Assembly: GCA_035529315.1 (NCBI GenBank)
Contig: DATKWZ010000001.1
Span: 1 to 64,000, forward strand
Source: Anaerolineae bacterium
GTDB lineage: Bacteria; Desulfobacterota; Desulfobacteria; Desulfobacterales; ETH-SRB1
Direction of reading: 5' to 3'
Length of the DNA: 64,000 nucleotides
Position numbers and translations under genes: made by a program. The notes beneath the pieces were generated by a model. It had not been told where the DNA came from. It worked only from the letters and a program-made list of their open reading frames with translations, and searched no databases. Shown here in pieces: positions 35,958-46,701 of this stretch (positions within the stretch are counted from its first letter, which is position 1; each line of letters begins with the position of its first letter).

Positions 35958-38525
35958 TTAATCCTTTTTATAGCCCAGCAGTTCGTATATCTTCAGGTTT
36001 CCGAGTCTGTCATCAACATCACGCAGTTTCAGGCGTGACCGTGCGGAATGGCAGGTTTTTTCACTAATCAAAATACCGTTCGGAATGGATTTGGTAAGCC
36101 CCTGAAGCTTAAATACATCATTCACGGGATCGCCGATAACAGTATAATCCATTTTCATGTCAAAGCCGAAGTTGCCTACAACTACTTCACCAGTATGAAC
36201 ACTTATACCTATACTTATAGAAGCGCCAAATTCCCCGGCAAAATAATCATTTACGGTTGCAAGCGAGTTTTTCATTTCAAGCGCTGCCAGCACAGCATTA
36301 TCTGAATCCATAGTGCTTGAGACAGGCGCTCCGAAAAGCGCGAGCAGCCCATCACCAAGATACTTATCAACAATACCGTGATATTTGAAGACTATGCCTC
36401 CCATAACGGAAAAGAAATGATTGAGCAGAGCAACTGTTTTCTGATATCCGATTTTTACTGAAAGCTCTGAAAATTTCCTGATATCAACATTCAGCATAGT
36501 AATAGTCTTTACCTCTTCAGCCATTTCCTTTCCTGTTTCTGAATGGTGGATGATCTTATCGACTATATACTTGGGTACAAATTTTTGAAACACGTTCCTT
36601 ATACCACGCTCATGCTCGGCCATTGAGACGGTTTCCTTGTAAAGCCTGGCGTTTTCAATGGCAATACTTACCGATGATGATATAGACTGCAGCAGATCTT
36701 CATCGTTGGAGTCAAAATCCCCCTTAATTTTATTTAGAACTTCAAGAACCCCGACAACCCTTCCCTGAGAAATCATCGGCACGCACAATGCAGACAACGT
36801 CTCAAAACCTGTAGTGTTATCTACATTAGGATTAAAGTGCGGTGACTTGTGTGTATCATTTATAATAATTGATTCCCCCCGTGCCGCCGTATAACCGGCA
36901 ATTCCCTGACCCATTTTAAGTCGCAGATTTTTCAGATCTTTCAGAGATTCAAGTTCAACATTAAATCCAACAGCAAGCTCAAGCTCGTTTTCCTTCACAA
37001 GATATAGAGTACCCGCTTCAACGTTCATGATTACTTTAATCATATCCATTGTATACTCAAGAACCTTGTTCATATCAAAAGTTGATGAAGCAAGGGCGCT
37101 TCCAATTTGTTTGATCGAATCCAATTCTTTATTGCGTTTAACAACAGATTCAGACAACTTATTGCGCTCTATGGCAACGGAAAGCGCATCCGCCATCCAT
37201 TCTATTAATTGCTTATTATCATAAAACACAACTGACTCCTGTGCAGTTAACGCAACCAATCCATACATAACCCCGCTCATCTTCAATGGTGCAAGAATGC
37301 ATGACTTAACACCCTGATTCACAAAGAGTTTTTTCTCAACCTCACTGGAAAGCACACTGGCATCATCTATAATAAGAGTGTTCCCCTGTTTCAGAATCTT
37401 ATCAATGATAGTACCCCTCTGGTATTGATAAAAGGCGTTTTTGGTAATATCTGTTGGCGCATTGGCCAGCAAATCAATAATTTTTATCTGATTAGGAATG
37501 TTTTCAACTATGGTTATCACCAAAGCTATACTAAACGGAACAACGGCTTGAATCTCATTCATAATAGCATGTAAAAGTTCACTATCCCTGAGACTTGAGT
37601 TCATTGTCTTGAAGATTTTCTCAACTGCCTTTAGAATGAGCTCTTCCTTTTTATTATACTTCAAAAGACTGAGGTTTTCATATGTGAAAGCAGCGTTGCT
37701 CAAAAGGGGAGTCAAAACTTCCACGTCGTCCTGTGTATAAATTTTATCACTACTTCTACATGAAATTGTAAGCACTCCGACAATATCTTTGCTGGTTTTA
37801 ATCGGCATACAAACAAAGGATTTCGAGGCATATTGAGGACGGTTTGCCCTTCCGAACCTGGTGTCCTTTTCAATGTCTTCAACCACGATAGGCGATTTAT
37901 TGATTACAGCATACTTGGCGATACTTGTTTTAAAATCCACCTCGTCATCTATCTTGATGTATTCCCCAGCCCCAATGGTCGCCTTAACAATAAACGACTC
38001 GCTGTCACGATCCAGAATCATGACTGAACCCACGTCTGAAACAGTTAATGCCAGGGAACGCTCCAGGGTGATATAAAGGATTTCAGTTGGATCAAATGTA
38101 ACATAGCAAAGTTCGGAAAGCTCCTTTAGTATTGATATTTCAGAAGACTTCTTTTGAAGCTGCTGGAAAGTCTTGCTGAATTGATTCTCAATTGCGTTAA
38201 AAGATTGGACAAGGCTGTGTATTTCATCCGTGCCTGGATGAATTCCTTCTCCTGTCTCTGCAATATTTTTCTTGGAAATCTTATCGGATATATTCGTTAT
38301 CTCATTAAACAACCTCCTTAGCATCGTATATCCTGAAAATGAAAAAACCAGAAGGCCCAGAAAAAACAGCAAAACATATTCGTCATTCATTAAGTTATAT
38401 CTGATTCCGAACATAACAAATCCCAGTACAGGGAACAGAAAAAAGAGGCCAAATATTATAATGAGCTTATAATGAAGATTTTTATTTTTAAGGGAATTAT
38501 TCCCAAACCACTTCTCAAAATTCAT
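35958..38525 (-). CDS. Membrane class III nucleotide cyclase with three GAF domains
   Basis: An 855-residue signalling protein. It has two membrane helices (about 20-37 and 50-67), a HAMP-like segment and coiled coil (68-150), three GAF domains (about 140-280, 300-455, 480-630) and a C-terminal class III cyclase (about 665-830). Both metal aspartates are present (LNVDIRKFSEL; YLGDGLLALFG). In the transition-state motif VNDVFKLQ the Asn is kept but the usual Arg four residues later is Lys. It would make cAMP (or cGMP) in response to a small ligand or redox signal. It lies just beyond the pilin units on the opposite strand to pilX, 50 bp upstream (in its own reading direction) of exported copy 2. 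Confidence 0.87.
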   Translation of the reverse strand: MNFEKWFGNNSLKNKNLHYKLIIIFGLFFLFPVLGFVMFGIRYNLMNDEYVLLFFLGLLVFSFSGYTMLRRLFNEITNISDKISKKNIAETGEGIHPGTDEIHSLVQSFNAIENQFSKTFQQLQKKSSEISILKELSELCYVTFDPTEILYITLERSLALTVSDVGSVMILDRDSESFIVKATIGAGEYIKIDDEVDFKTSIAKYAVINKSPIVVEDIEKDTRFGRANRPQYASKSFVCMPIKTSKDIVGVLTISCRSSDKIYTQDDVEVLTPLLSNAAFTYENLSLLKYNKKEELILKAVEKIFKTMNSSLRDSELLHAIMNEIQAVVPFSIALVITIVENIPNQIKIIDLLANAPTDITKNAFYQYQRGTIIDKILKQGNTLIIDDASVLSSEVEKKLFVNQGVKSCILAPLKMSGVMYGLVALTAQESVVFYDNKQLIEWMADALSVAIERNKLSESVVKRNKELDSIKQIGSALASSTFDMNKVLEYTMDMIKVIMNVEAGTLYLVKENELELAVGFNVELESLKDLKNLRLKMGQGIAGYTAARGESIIINDTHKSPHFNPNVDNTTGFETLSALCVPMISQGRVVGVLEVLNKIKGDFDSNDEDLLQSISSSVSIAIENARLYKETVSMAEHERGIRNVFQKFVPKYIVDKIIHHSETGKEMAEEVKTITMLNVDIRKFSELSVKIGYQKTVALLNHFFSVMGGIVFKYHGIVDKYLGDGLLALFGAPVSSTMDSDNAVLAALEMKNSLATVNDYFAGEFGASISIGISVHTGEVVVGNFGFDMKMDYTVIGDPVNDVFKLQGLTKSIPNGILISEKTCHSARSRLKLRDVDDRLGNLKIYELLGYKKD

Positions 38526-38685
38526 CTTATAACTCTTTCTCCGAAATTTGCATTGTAAATGTTTTGGTACGCGAATTGTCTGGATTTCCGCTCCCCGATC
38601 GAAGTCGAGGACAAGCTTCGCTGGGATGACAAAAGCGTGTGCTTTTGATTTTTTGCTAAGTCATCAACCTTAATGGTCTATGGTC

Positions 38686-39723
38686 TCATTTTTTCGGTAA
38701 AGGGCTGCAGATTTTAGCGCCCGGAGTAATACTTTTATCCGACCTTGTAATAAGAACTGTAGCTGTGTTCTGTTCGGTGCGCAGGACAAACAATGTCCCA
38801 AAATCTACGACCGAAAGAAGGGTATATTTTTTACTTTTGGGATCGAGCCGCTTTTTTTCCTGGTAATATATACTGTAGTACTGCCCCGGCATTACGCCTT
38901 CCTGACTGCCCCTGTCAATAAAGGCTATTGCGCCGTCTCCGCTGATGGTTGCTTTTTCTTCTGAGCCTATGATTGATCCTTCAAGCCCTTTTTTGCTTTC
39001 GGCAATTAATATTTTCTTTGACAGCGGCTGATACGGCATTAAAAGATCATTGACTGCAATAGAGCGGAAAGATTGAACAACCTTTGCTACAGAAAAATCA
39101 GGATGCTTTTCTGTAATTTCAAGTATCCCGGTCAGATAGTGCTGAAATCCAACAGTATCCTTTGTTTTTTTGTTTATTACATGTTCTATGGTTCTATATG
39201 TTGTATATTTTTGCCCTGGAATAAATAATGCATTATTATTTTGTTTTATATAAACCTTGTCACCATGACTGATCATAATTTTATCGTTATATGACTTGAA
39301 TATATGTCCTGAGGGGGTAACAGGTTCTTTTTTAATAAAACCTATTTTGTCAATTGCAGTATAAAGGAGATATGGAGGTTCTTTTTGCGGCTTTTTTTCT
39401 TGCAAGGACTTTTCAGCCACATCTGTTTCAGCCGTTGTTTTAATCCACCCTTTATGAAACAGGCGTATCCTTTCGCCAGGGTAAACCAGATGGGGATTGG
39501 GGACCTGTCTGTTTTCTTCCCACAAATCAGGCCACTGCCATGGTGAATCAAAGAATCGCTGCGAAATATCCCAGAGTGTGTCTCCCCTTTGAATAGTATA
39601 ATAAAAGCCTGTTTCATGTTTGATTCCCTTTTCATCTTCAGCACAAAGATATAAGGGGCAAGCAATTATTACTGTGAATATCCACAGACAGGGAATTACT
39701 TTGATAATTTTACTATAATTCAT
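38686..39723 (-). CDS. Secreted LysM-domain protein
   Basis: 345 residues: signal peptide or anchor (1-28), one LysM peptidoglycan-binding domain (about 42-90: YTIQRGDTLWDISQRFF and ENRQVPNPHLVYPGERI), then a 240-residue region without a recognised catalytic domain. This matches the LysM proteins common in this phylum that are often filed as FimV/YgaU-like. It likely sits at the cell wall. About 160 bp upstream of the cyclase on the same strand, so possibly co-transcribed with it. Confidence 0.82.
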   Translation of the reverse strand: MNYSKIIKVIPCLWIFTVIIACPLYLCAEDEKGIKHETGFYYTIQRGDTLWDISQRFFDSPWQWPDLWEENRQVPNPHLVYPGERIRLFHKGWIKTTAETDVAEKSLQEKKPQKEPPYLLYTAIDKIGFIKKEPVTPSGHIFKSYNDKIMISHGDKVYIKQNNNALFIPGQKYTTYRTIEHVINKKTKDTVGFQHYLTGILEITEKHPDFSVAKVVQSFRSIAVNDLLMPYQPLSKKILIAESKKGLEGSIIGSEEKATISGDGAIAFIDRGSQEGVMPGQYYSIYYQEKKRLDPKSKKYTLLSVVDFGTLFVLRTEQNTATVLITRSDKSITPGAKICSPLPKK

Positions 39724-39811
39724 AGATTGCTCCGATATTTGATTTTCAGCCTGATTCAGCAGATAGATTTTTATTTTTTATATCCCTCCTGTTATTTATT
39801 TGTCAAGCTTT

Positions 39812-39856
39812 TCAAAAAAAAGCCCTCATGCTGTAACAGCAAGAGGGCTTTTTTTG
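39812..39856 (-). terminator. Intrinsic terminator after groEL
   Basis: AGCCCTC / GAGGGCT stem with an inner GCTGT / ACAGC stem, flanked by A/T runs on both sides (8 T on the minus strand). It ends groESL and could also act on plus-strand transcripts. Confidence 0.9.
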
Positions 39857-39895
39857 TTTTAAGATGATCGGTATCAATATGAAGACGGCTTTATT

Positions 39896-41566
<1,671 letters not shown>

Positions 41567-41574
41567 TCAATTTA

Positions 41575-41862
41575 TTATTCGATTATTCCAAGAACATCAT
41601 CTTCACGCATGATGAGATATTCTTCGCCGTCAATCTTCACCTCTGTGCCGCCATACTTGCTGAATAAAATCCTGTCACCCTTCTTTATCTCAAGAGCTAT
41701 TCTCTTGCCGTCATCACCTGTTTTGCCCTTACCAATAGCAATAACCTTTCCTTCTATCGGTTTTTCCTTAGCTGTGTCGGGAATGATAATTCCTCCCCTG
41801 GTGGTGGTTTCTTCTTCAACACGTTCTACTAAAATTCGATCTTGTAATGGTCTGAGTTTCAT
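41575..41862 (-). CDS. groES: Co-chaperonin GroES
   Basis: 95 residues, the usual length. [14 protein letters not shown] start, the mobile loop with [16 protein letters not shown], and the end [13 protein letters not shown] precedes the ATG by 10 nt. First gene of the groESL pair. A weak TTGACC at 42018-42023 is the only promoter-like sequence noticed upstream. Confidence 0.98.
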   Translation of the reverse strand: MKLRPLQDRILVERVEEETTTRGGIIIPDTAKEKPIEGKVIAIGKGKTGDDGKRIALEIKKGDRILFSKYGGTEVKIDGEEYLIMREDDVLGIIE

Positions 41863-42112
41863 TGTTTACAATCTCCTTTTTTCTTTTCACGAATTATCAA
41901 AATCAGTTACACCAAATTCCTAACTTTGGTTTTTTGTAAAACACCCTGTGTTTATAACTTAAATAAAATAGTTACAGATTTAAATTTGTAAAGAGCAATA
42001 AATTTAATTTCTTAAAAGGTCAAAAATAAGACGACGTTATAAAAAATACATTTATGCGTTTTTTCAAAGGGCTGTAGGCGCATTGGATGGACTTTTTAAA
42101 AAATCGCCAGTT

Positions 42113-42385
42113 TTAATCATCTTTTTTGGCTGATTTAGCTGATTTGTCGGTTTTTGAAGTCGATGCCTTGTCTTTTGCTTTGCATGGAGCAGAAGAGGCT
42201 TGGGGTTTGTGTGAATAGTCTGTTACATACCAGCCTGTTCCTTTTAGATGAAAAGTACTTTGTGAAATAAGTTTTTGAAGCTTTCCTGCACAATGTCTGC
42301 ATTTAGTTAGCGATTTGTCAGAGAATTTTTGTATTACCTCTTCAACCTCGCCACATTGAGTGCATTCATATTCATAAACTGGCAT
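42113..42385 (-). CDS. FmdB-type zinc-ribbon protein
   Basis: 90 residues. The N-terminal zinc ribbon has Cys8-x2-Cys11 and Cys29-x2-Cys32, in the MPVYEYECTQCG...CRHC layout of FmdB regulators. Then comes a GTGWYVTDY segment and a Lys/Ser-rich tail. The family was first linked to amidase/formamidase regulation, but its general role is unknown. GGAGG precedes the ATG and a near-perfect promoter lies 36 bp upstream. Confidence 0.9.
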   Translation of the reverse strand: MPVYEYECTQCGEVEEVIQKFSDKSLTKCRHCAGKLQKLISQSTFHLKGTGWYVTDYSHKPQASSAPCKAKDKASTSKTDKSAKSAKKDD

Positions 42386-42420
42386 TGTTTGATGACCTCC
42401 TTATTTAAGCTTTGTTTTGT

Positions 42421-42448
42421 ATTATAGTAAGTGTTTTTTTATTGTCAA
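42421..42448 (-). promoter_or_regulatory. Sigma-70 promoter of the zinc-ribbon gene
   Basis: On the minus strand TTGACA (42448-42443) and TATAAT (42426-42421) are separated by 16 bp. Both boxes match consensus exactly. Expected start of transcription about 42414, 29 nt before the ATG. Confidence 0.8.
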
Positions 42449-42474
42449 GCAACGGCTATCAGTTTTTTTCCTGA

Positions 42475-43014
42475 TCAGTTCCGTAATCTATCAAAGCTTG
42501 CGTGCCATTTGCTATAGAACTTTAATACATCTGCCAGCCCTGCAATCCTTACAGAGCTTAAAATTTCACGAGTTTCTTCATGCACCCGTTTTTCTTCCAT
42601 ATTTCTTTCTTCGCATGAAGCATCAAAGCTCTGGATAAATTTGCTGAACCTGACGATATGAATTAATTCATGGACTATAATATATAGTATAAACAGGAAG
42701 AGCTCCATACCGGGTGATTGTTTTAATGCTGCAAGAATGGAATGGTCCTGAAGGCATATTTTATAAAAATCATATGTCGACGAACTGAGCGATGTATCTT
42801 TTAGTCGGCCTTTATAGCGGACAATTTGTGCAAAAGGCCCGTCGGTTGTTTCATCGGGGCAAAGATCAACCAGGGTTTTGACATCATACCTGCGGTGAAG
42901 CCACTGAGCTTCCGACATCTTGTAAAAGTTACTGACAAGTTCCTCAGCTATTGCCACTGAATCGTTAACTGTTTTGAGCTGATCCGGGTTGAATTTTTTC
43001 AGTTGTTTCATCAT
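42475..43014 (-). CDS. Unrecognised protein with an HExxH motif
   Basis: 179 residues from ATG 43014 (ATG 43011 is equally possible). In the middle, FLFILYIIVHELIHIVRFSK contains H-E-L-I-H within a hydrophobic helix, the zinc-binding signature of gluzincin-like peptidases. Glu-rich sequence after it could supply the third ligand. No signal peptide or other domain was seen. The longer open frame up to 43098 adds only sequence that resembles the 'cacagagg' intergenic repeat. Its stop lies just upstream of the zinc-ribbon promoter. Function unknown. Confidence 0.65.
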   Translation of the reverse strand: MMKQLKKFNPDQLKTVNDSVAIAEELVSNFYKMSEAQWLHRRYDVKTLVDLCPDETTDGPFAQIVRYKGRLKDTSLSSSTYDFYKICLQDHSILAALKQSPGMELFLFILYIIVHELIHIVRFSKFIQSFDASCEERNMEEKRVHEETREILSSVRIAGLADVLKFYSKWHASFDRLRN

Positions 43015-43226
43015 AAATTTGCTTTCACAACTGAGCACAAAGAGATCACAGAGGAAATATTGTAATTGCAAAGAATTATCTTTGTGTTTACTGTGCATTC
43101 TGCGCTAAATTATATTTTTTACGAGATTGTCAAATTTAACTTACTAAGAAAATTGTGGACAAATAACAATAAATAGTGTTAAAAATAAAAATTATGTAAT
43201 TAAATATTATCATTGGAGGTGATTCG

Positions 43227-43325
43227 TTGAGTAGTGTAGTTAAGAAACGGAGAAAGAAGATGCGAAGACATAAACACAGAAAGCTTTTGGCACGCACACG
43301 CCATCAGAGAAGAAAAGGTAAATAA
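43227..43325 (+). CDS. COX24/AURKAIP1-type small ribosomal protein (32 residues)
   Basis: A very short gene with start TTG 43227 preceded by GGAGGT at 6 nt. The product MSSVVKKRRKKMRRHKHRKL and the end ARTRHQRRKGK match the small, extremely basic AURKAIP1/COX24-domain proteins of bacteria, relatives of a mitochondrial small-subunit protein. It is probably a ribosome component. A 15-bp inverted repeat follows at once. Confidence 0.8.
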   Translation: MSSVVKKRRKKMRRHKHRKLLARTRHQRRKGK

Positions 43326-43327
43326 GG

Positions 43328-43390
43328 ATTAGAGGATTAAGGCATTAGTGGCGGCAAATCACGATATTTTTTAATCCTTAATCCTCTAAT
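43328..43390. repeat. 15-bp inverted repeat after the COX24-type gene
   Basis: ATTAGAGGATTAAGG at 43328-43342 and CCTTAATCCTCTAAT at 43376-43390 pair exactly with a 33-nt loop. It may end both the small gene and, from the other side, hflC. There is no long T-run. Confidence 0.75.
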
Positions 43391-43396
43391 AAACCT

Positions 43397-44341
43397 CTAA
43401 TTAAAATCTCCTTTAAGATATTTAAAAAATTCTGAATCTGTTGAAAGAACAATAGAGCTGTTTTCATCAAGAGATATATTATAAATTTCAAGGGTCTTGA
43501 CAAATGAATAGAACTTCGGATCTATTCCAAATGCTTCGGCAAATAATTTAGTTGCCTCTGCATCGGCCTTTCCTTTTATCCCCTGGGCGGTTTTGTAGGC
43601 CTCTGATGTTATCTTTTTCAAGTCCCGCTCTTTTTTGCCGAGAACTTTTCGGGATTCCCCCATTCCTTCGGAACGAAATTTTTCCGCTATCTGACTGCGT
43701 TCCGCAATCATTCTGCCATAAACAGATGCTCTAACCTGTTCCACATAATTAATACGCTTAATCTTAACGTCGACGAGTTCAATTCCGAACTTGGCAAGTT
43801 TTGGTTGAGCCTGTTCCAATATCCCCTTTGATATCTTTTCTCTGCCCGTATTAATGGAATATATGTCGCGCTGCTTTTTCTTTTCATCTTCTGCGGTTAT
43901 TTCAAAAGCCTCCATCTCTCTGTTTGACGTGCGAACGGTTTCAATAAGCTTGTAGGAGGTTATAAAATTTCTTACTGCCGGATCTATGATATCATCAAGC
44001 CTTCTCAGAGCGCTTACAGTATTGTTTACTGTCTGAAAAAATTTGACGGGATCGACAATTTTCCACCTGGCAAATGTGTCAACCCATATATAGGTTTTTT
44101 CCAGAGTCGGTATCTGCCCTGGATCACCATCCCACGCCAAAAGATTTTTTGGAAAATATGTGGCATGCTGGATAAAAGGTACCTTGAAGTAAATGCCTGG
44201 TTCTGTTTTTGGAACGCCGACCACCCTTCCAAATTGAGTGACTACTACCTGCTCGGTTTCGTCAACAGTATAAGCTGAAGCAAATGCAACAAGAAAAAAC
44301 GCAATTGCAGCGATAATTAAAATCATACCTTTAGGTTTCAT
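43397..44341 (-). CDS. hflC: Membrane protease modulator HflC
   Basis: Band 7/SPFH-domain protein that with HflK forms a periplasm-facing cage around FtsH. 314 residues with one N-terminal membrane helix (5-22), VDETEQVVVTQFG and a long helical C-terminus. Its ATG overlaps the hflK stop in ATGA. ftsH is not in the window. Confidence 0.93.
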   Translation of the reverse strand: MKPKGMILIIAAIAFFLVAFASAYTVDETEQVVVTQFGRVVGVPKTEPGIYFKVPFIQHATYFPKNLLAWDGDPGQIPTLEKTYIWVDTFARWKIVDPVKFFQTVNNTVSALRRLDDIIDPAVRNFITSYKLIETVRTSNREMEAFEITAEDEKKKQRDIYSINTGREKISKGILEQAQPKLAKFGIELVDVKIKRINYVEQVRASVYGRMIAERSQIAEKFRSEGMGESRKVLGKKERDLKKITSEAYKTAQGIKGKADAEATKLFAEAFGIDPKFYSFVKTLEIYNISLDENSSIVLSTDSEFFKYLKGDFN

Positions 44342-45375
44342 TTTTGCGCACCATTTTGTTTTCCAAGATTAAGTAAAGGTAAAAAATTCTTTTGTTCAGA
44401 ATCTATAATATATTTATGGCCAAGCTTTGGAAGCAGCTCCTGTATTGCTTCAAGATAAAGACGCCTTTTAGTAACATCCTTTGCTTTTATGTACTCTTTA
44501 TAAACGGCTGTAAACCTTTCGGAATCACCTTTAGCCCTGTTTATCCTGTCTAAAGCGTAGCCTTCTGCCGCCTGAATGGTTCTGTCCGCTTCACCCCTGG
44601 CTGCCGGTATAGCCTTGTTATAATCCTCTTTGGCTTTATAAATCATTTGTTCCTTTTCCTGAACCGCCTGGTTGACTTTGTTAAACGATGACTGCACAGG
44701 CTCTGGAACGTTGGTCCTTTTCATTTCTATTGTTACAATACTAATGCCGGCTTCTGCATTGTCCATCTCTTTTTGCAGGACGTTTCTGGCATCAATTGCA
44801 ATTTCTTCCCGTTTTGTAATGACCTCATTGATACTCCTGTCGCCCACTACAAGACGCATTGCCGCTTCCGACATATCTCTGAGCAGTTTAGGAGCATTTT
44901 GCACCTTGAACAGATATTCATAAGGATCCTTTATCCTGTACTGGACAATCCATGGAACCAGCCCCACATTAAGATCTCCGGTAAGCATAAGTGATAAGTT
45001 CTCATTTTCACTGTCTGTTTGGAAACGTTCTCTAAGGTCACTTTCTGGTGAACGGAAGCCGAATTCCTCTTTATAGACACGTTTTATCTTTACTTTTGTT
45101 ATTTTTTCAATTCCTGAAGGCAGCTTGAAATTAAGTCCTGGTTGGCTGGTACGGATATATTTCCCAAACCGCTGGACAATACCGACCTCATCCACTCCAA
45201 TAGTATAAAACATCGAAGAGCCGAAAAACAGGGCGATTAGAATAAGAATAATAATCGGGCCGCCTGGTAATTTGAACTCTTTAATTTTTTTTACAAGTTC
45301 ATCCACATTCGGCGGCATTCCGCCCCTGCCAACATTCTGTTGTTGTTGCTTAAGTTTGTCCCAATCCCAATTCAT
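44338..45375 (-). CDS. hflK: Membrane protease modulator HflK
   Basis: 345 residues. A short Gln/Gly-rich N-terminus (QQQQNVGRGG), one membrane helix (about 40-60), the SPFH domain (GVDEVGIVQRFGKY) and the RGEADRTIQAAEGYA helix. Partner of HflC. AGGA lies upstream of the ATG. Confidence 0.93.
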   Translation of the reverse strand: MNWDWDKLKQQQQNVGRGGMPPNVDELVKKIKEFKLPGGPIIILILIALFFGSSMFYTIGVDEVGIVQRFGKYIRTSQPGLNFKLPSGIEKITKVKIKRVYKEEFGFRSPESDLRERFQTDSENENLSLMLTGDLNVGLVPWIVQYRIKDPYEYLFKVQNAPKLLRDMSEAAMRLVVGDRSINEVITKREEIAIDARNVLQKEMDNAEAGISIVTIEMKRTNVPEPVQSSFNKVNQAVQEKEQMIYKAKEDYNKAIPAARGEADRTIQAAEGYALDRINRAKGDSERFTAVYKEYIKAKDVTKRRLYLEAIQELLPKLGHKYIIDSEQKNFLPLLNLGKQNGAQK

Positions 45376-45437
45376 AAATTTAATATCCTGTAAATTTTAT
45401 CCAGATAACATTTATAATATCGTACACTTAATTATAA

Positions 45438-45466
45438 AATCTATCTTGCTTGATATTGTAAGTCAA
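45438..45466 (-). promoter_or_regulatory. Possible sigma-70 promoter of hflKC
   Basis: On the minus strand TTGACT (45466-45461), 17-bp spacer, TAGATT (45443-45438), about 60 bp before hflK. Confidence 0.4.
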
Positions 45467-45516
45467 GCTAAAAGCAGAAATTATATGAGACTAGGGTTTT
45501 TCTTGACAATAAAGCT

Positions 45517-45604
45517 GATGAATTCGTAAAAAGTCCAACACACACCTTAACCGTCATTTTCGCGAAGGCGGGGCATGTAGTGAAGTGGGAGTGACTTGAC
45601 TTTA
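45517..45604. repeat. Family B repeat, truncated copy B2
   Basis: Opens with GATGAATTCGTAAAAAGTC, then a GTCATTTTCGCGAAGGCGGG block. The right end is degenerate (GTGACTTGACTTTATAA). It lies just before the DciA-like gene. Confidence 0.55.
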
Positions 45605-45617
45605 TAATTTTATTATT

Positions 45618-45938
45618 ATGGTGGAAAAAAGGAAAAATATCAAAGAATTTGAACACATAGGCGGTGTTATTAATAATTTCCTGAAAACATGCCGGCATGA
45701 ATCTGATCAAGAGCTGGTTAAAATTTGGAATTTGTGGAATAGCGCGGTAGGAGATGTTGTTGCGGAAAATACCAGGCCTGCCGCATTCAAGGGACGGCTT
45801 CTTCTTGTGCATGTAGTCAGTTCAACATGGATGCACCAGCTTCAATTTTTAAAAACAGATATTATAGCAAAGGTAAATGATGCTCTGGGCAAGGACATGG
45901 TCGGAGAAATAAAATTCAAGATCGGTCCTTTAAGCTGA
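45618..45938 (+). CDS. DUF721 / DciA-like protein
   Basis: 106 residues with the DUF721 pattern (WNSAVGDVVAENTRPAAFKG, RLLLVHVVSSTWMHQL). In other bacteria DciA loads the replicative helicase DnaB, so a role in replication initiation is plausible. No ribosome binding site is visible before the ATG. It is 13 nt before the methyltransferase gene. Confidence 0.78.
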   Translation: MVEKRKNIKEFEHIGGVINNFLKTCRHESDQELVKIWNLWNSAVGDVVAENTRPAAFKGRLLLVHVVSSTWMHQLQFLKTDIIAKVNDALGKDMVGEIKFKIGPLS

Positions 45939-45951
45939 ACTCTTACAAAAG

Positions 45952-46686
45952 ATGAAAACTTTAACAACAGATACTTTTTTTAACGGTCGTCTGCAGGTCA
46001 AACAGAATCGGTTGGGCTACCGTTTTTCGATTGATGCAGTTTTGTTGGCAGACCATATCAGGTTGCGGCCTGGCGACAATGTCCTTGATCTTGGAACAGG
46101 ATGCGGAATTATCCCCTTGATTCTTGCGTATAGGCATAAAAAGATAAAAGTTTATGGCGTTGAAATTCAAAAGGAGCTTGCTGATATTGCATCTGAAAAT
46201 GTTAAAGAAAATCACATGGAAGATCGAATTTTCATCCTCTGTTGTGATATGAAAGAGCTGAAGCATGATATGGTTTCCGGTCCCGTGGATCTGATTGTAT
46301 GCAATCCCCCATACAGGAGGGCCGGGTCAGGAAGGATGAATCCGGATCAACAAAAAGCGGTTGCCAGGCACGAAATTAAGGTTAATCTGAACGATGTTAT
46401 TGAAACAGCCCGTTGCATGTTACGAACTTCAGGAAGGTTTGTTATGATTTATCCTGCCCAGCGGATAACCGATATGCTCACTCAAATGCGTTCAAATGGT
46501 ATTGAGCCTAAATTTTTCCGTATGATTTATTCAGATCTGAGTTCAGAAGCAAAACTTATTTTGGTGGAAGGGATTAAAGGCGGACGCCCCGGCACAAAGA
46601 TTGGCCCACCCCTTATCATCTATTGTAAAGATGGCAAAGATGGTTCCTATACAGATGAAGTCAAAAAGATGATGGAAGGATTATAG
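45952..46686 (+). CDS. trmN6: tRNA1(Val) (adenine37-N6)-methyltransferase-like
   Basis: 244-residue class I methyltransferase. It has FSIDAVLLADH near the N-terminus, motif I LDLGTGCGIIP, the catalytic NPPYRRAGSGRMNP and a KAVARHE segment, all typical of YfiC/TrmN6. The tRNA target is inferred from the family only. Convergent with the DUF1015 gene, 15 bp apart. Confidence 0.87.
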   Translation: MKTLTTDTFFNGRLQVKQNRLGYRFSIDAVLLADHIRLRPGDNVLDLGTGCGIIPLILAYRHKKIKVYGVEIQKELADIASENVKENHMEDRIFILCCDMKELKHDMVSGPVDLIVCNPPYRRAGSGRMNPDQQKAVARHEIKVNLNDVIETARCMLRTSGRFVMIYPAQRITDMLTQMRSNGIEPKFFRMIYSDLSSEAKLILVEGIKGGRPGTKIGPPLIIYCKDGKDGSYTDEVKKMMEGL

Positions 46687-46701
46687 ATTTTCAGAATCTG
46701 T

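Noticed and set aside
41863-42112. Search for a CIRCE operator (TTAGCACTC-N9-GAGTGCTAA) before groES
   Set aside because: No such inverted repeat is present, nor a clear sigma-32 promoter.
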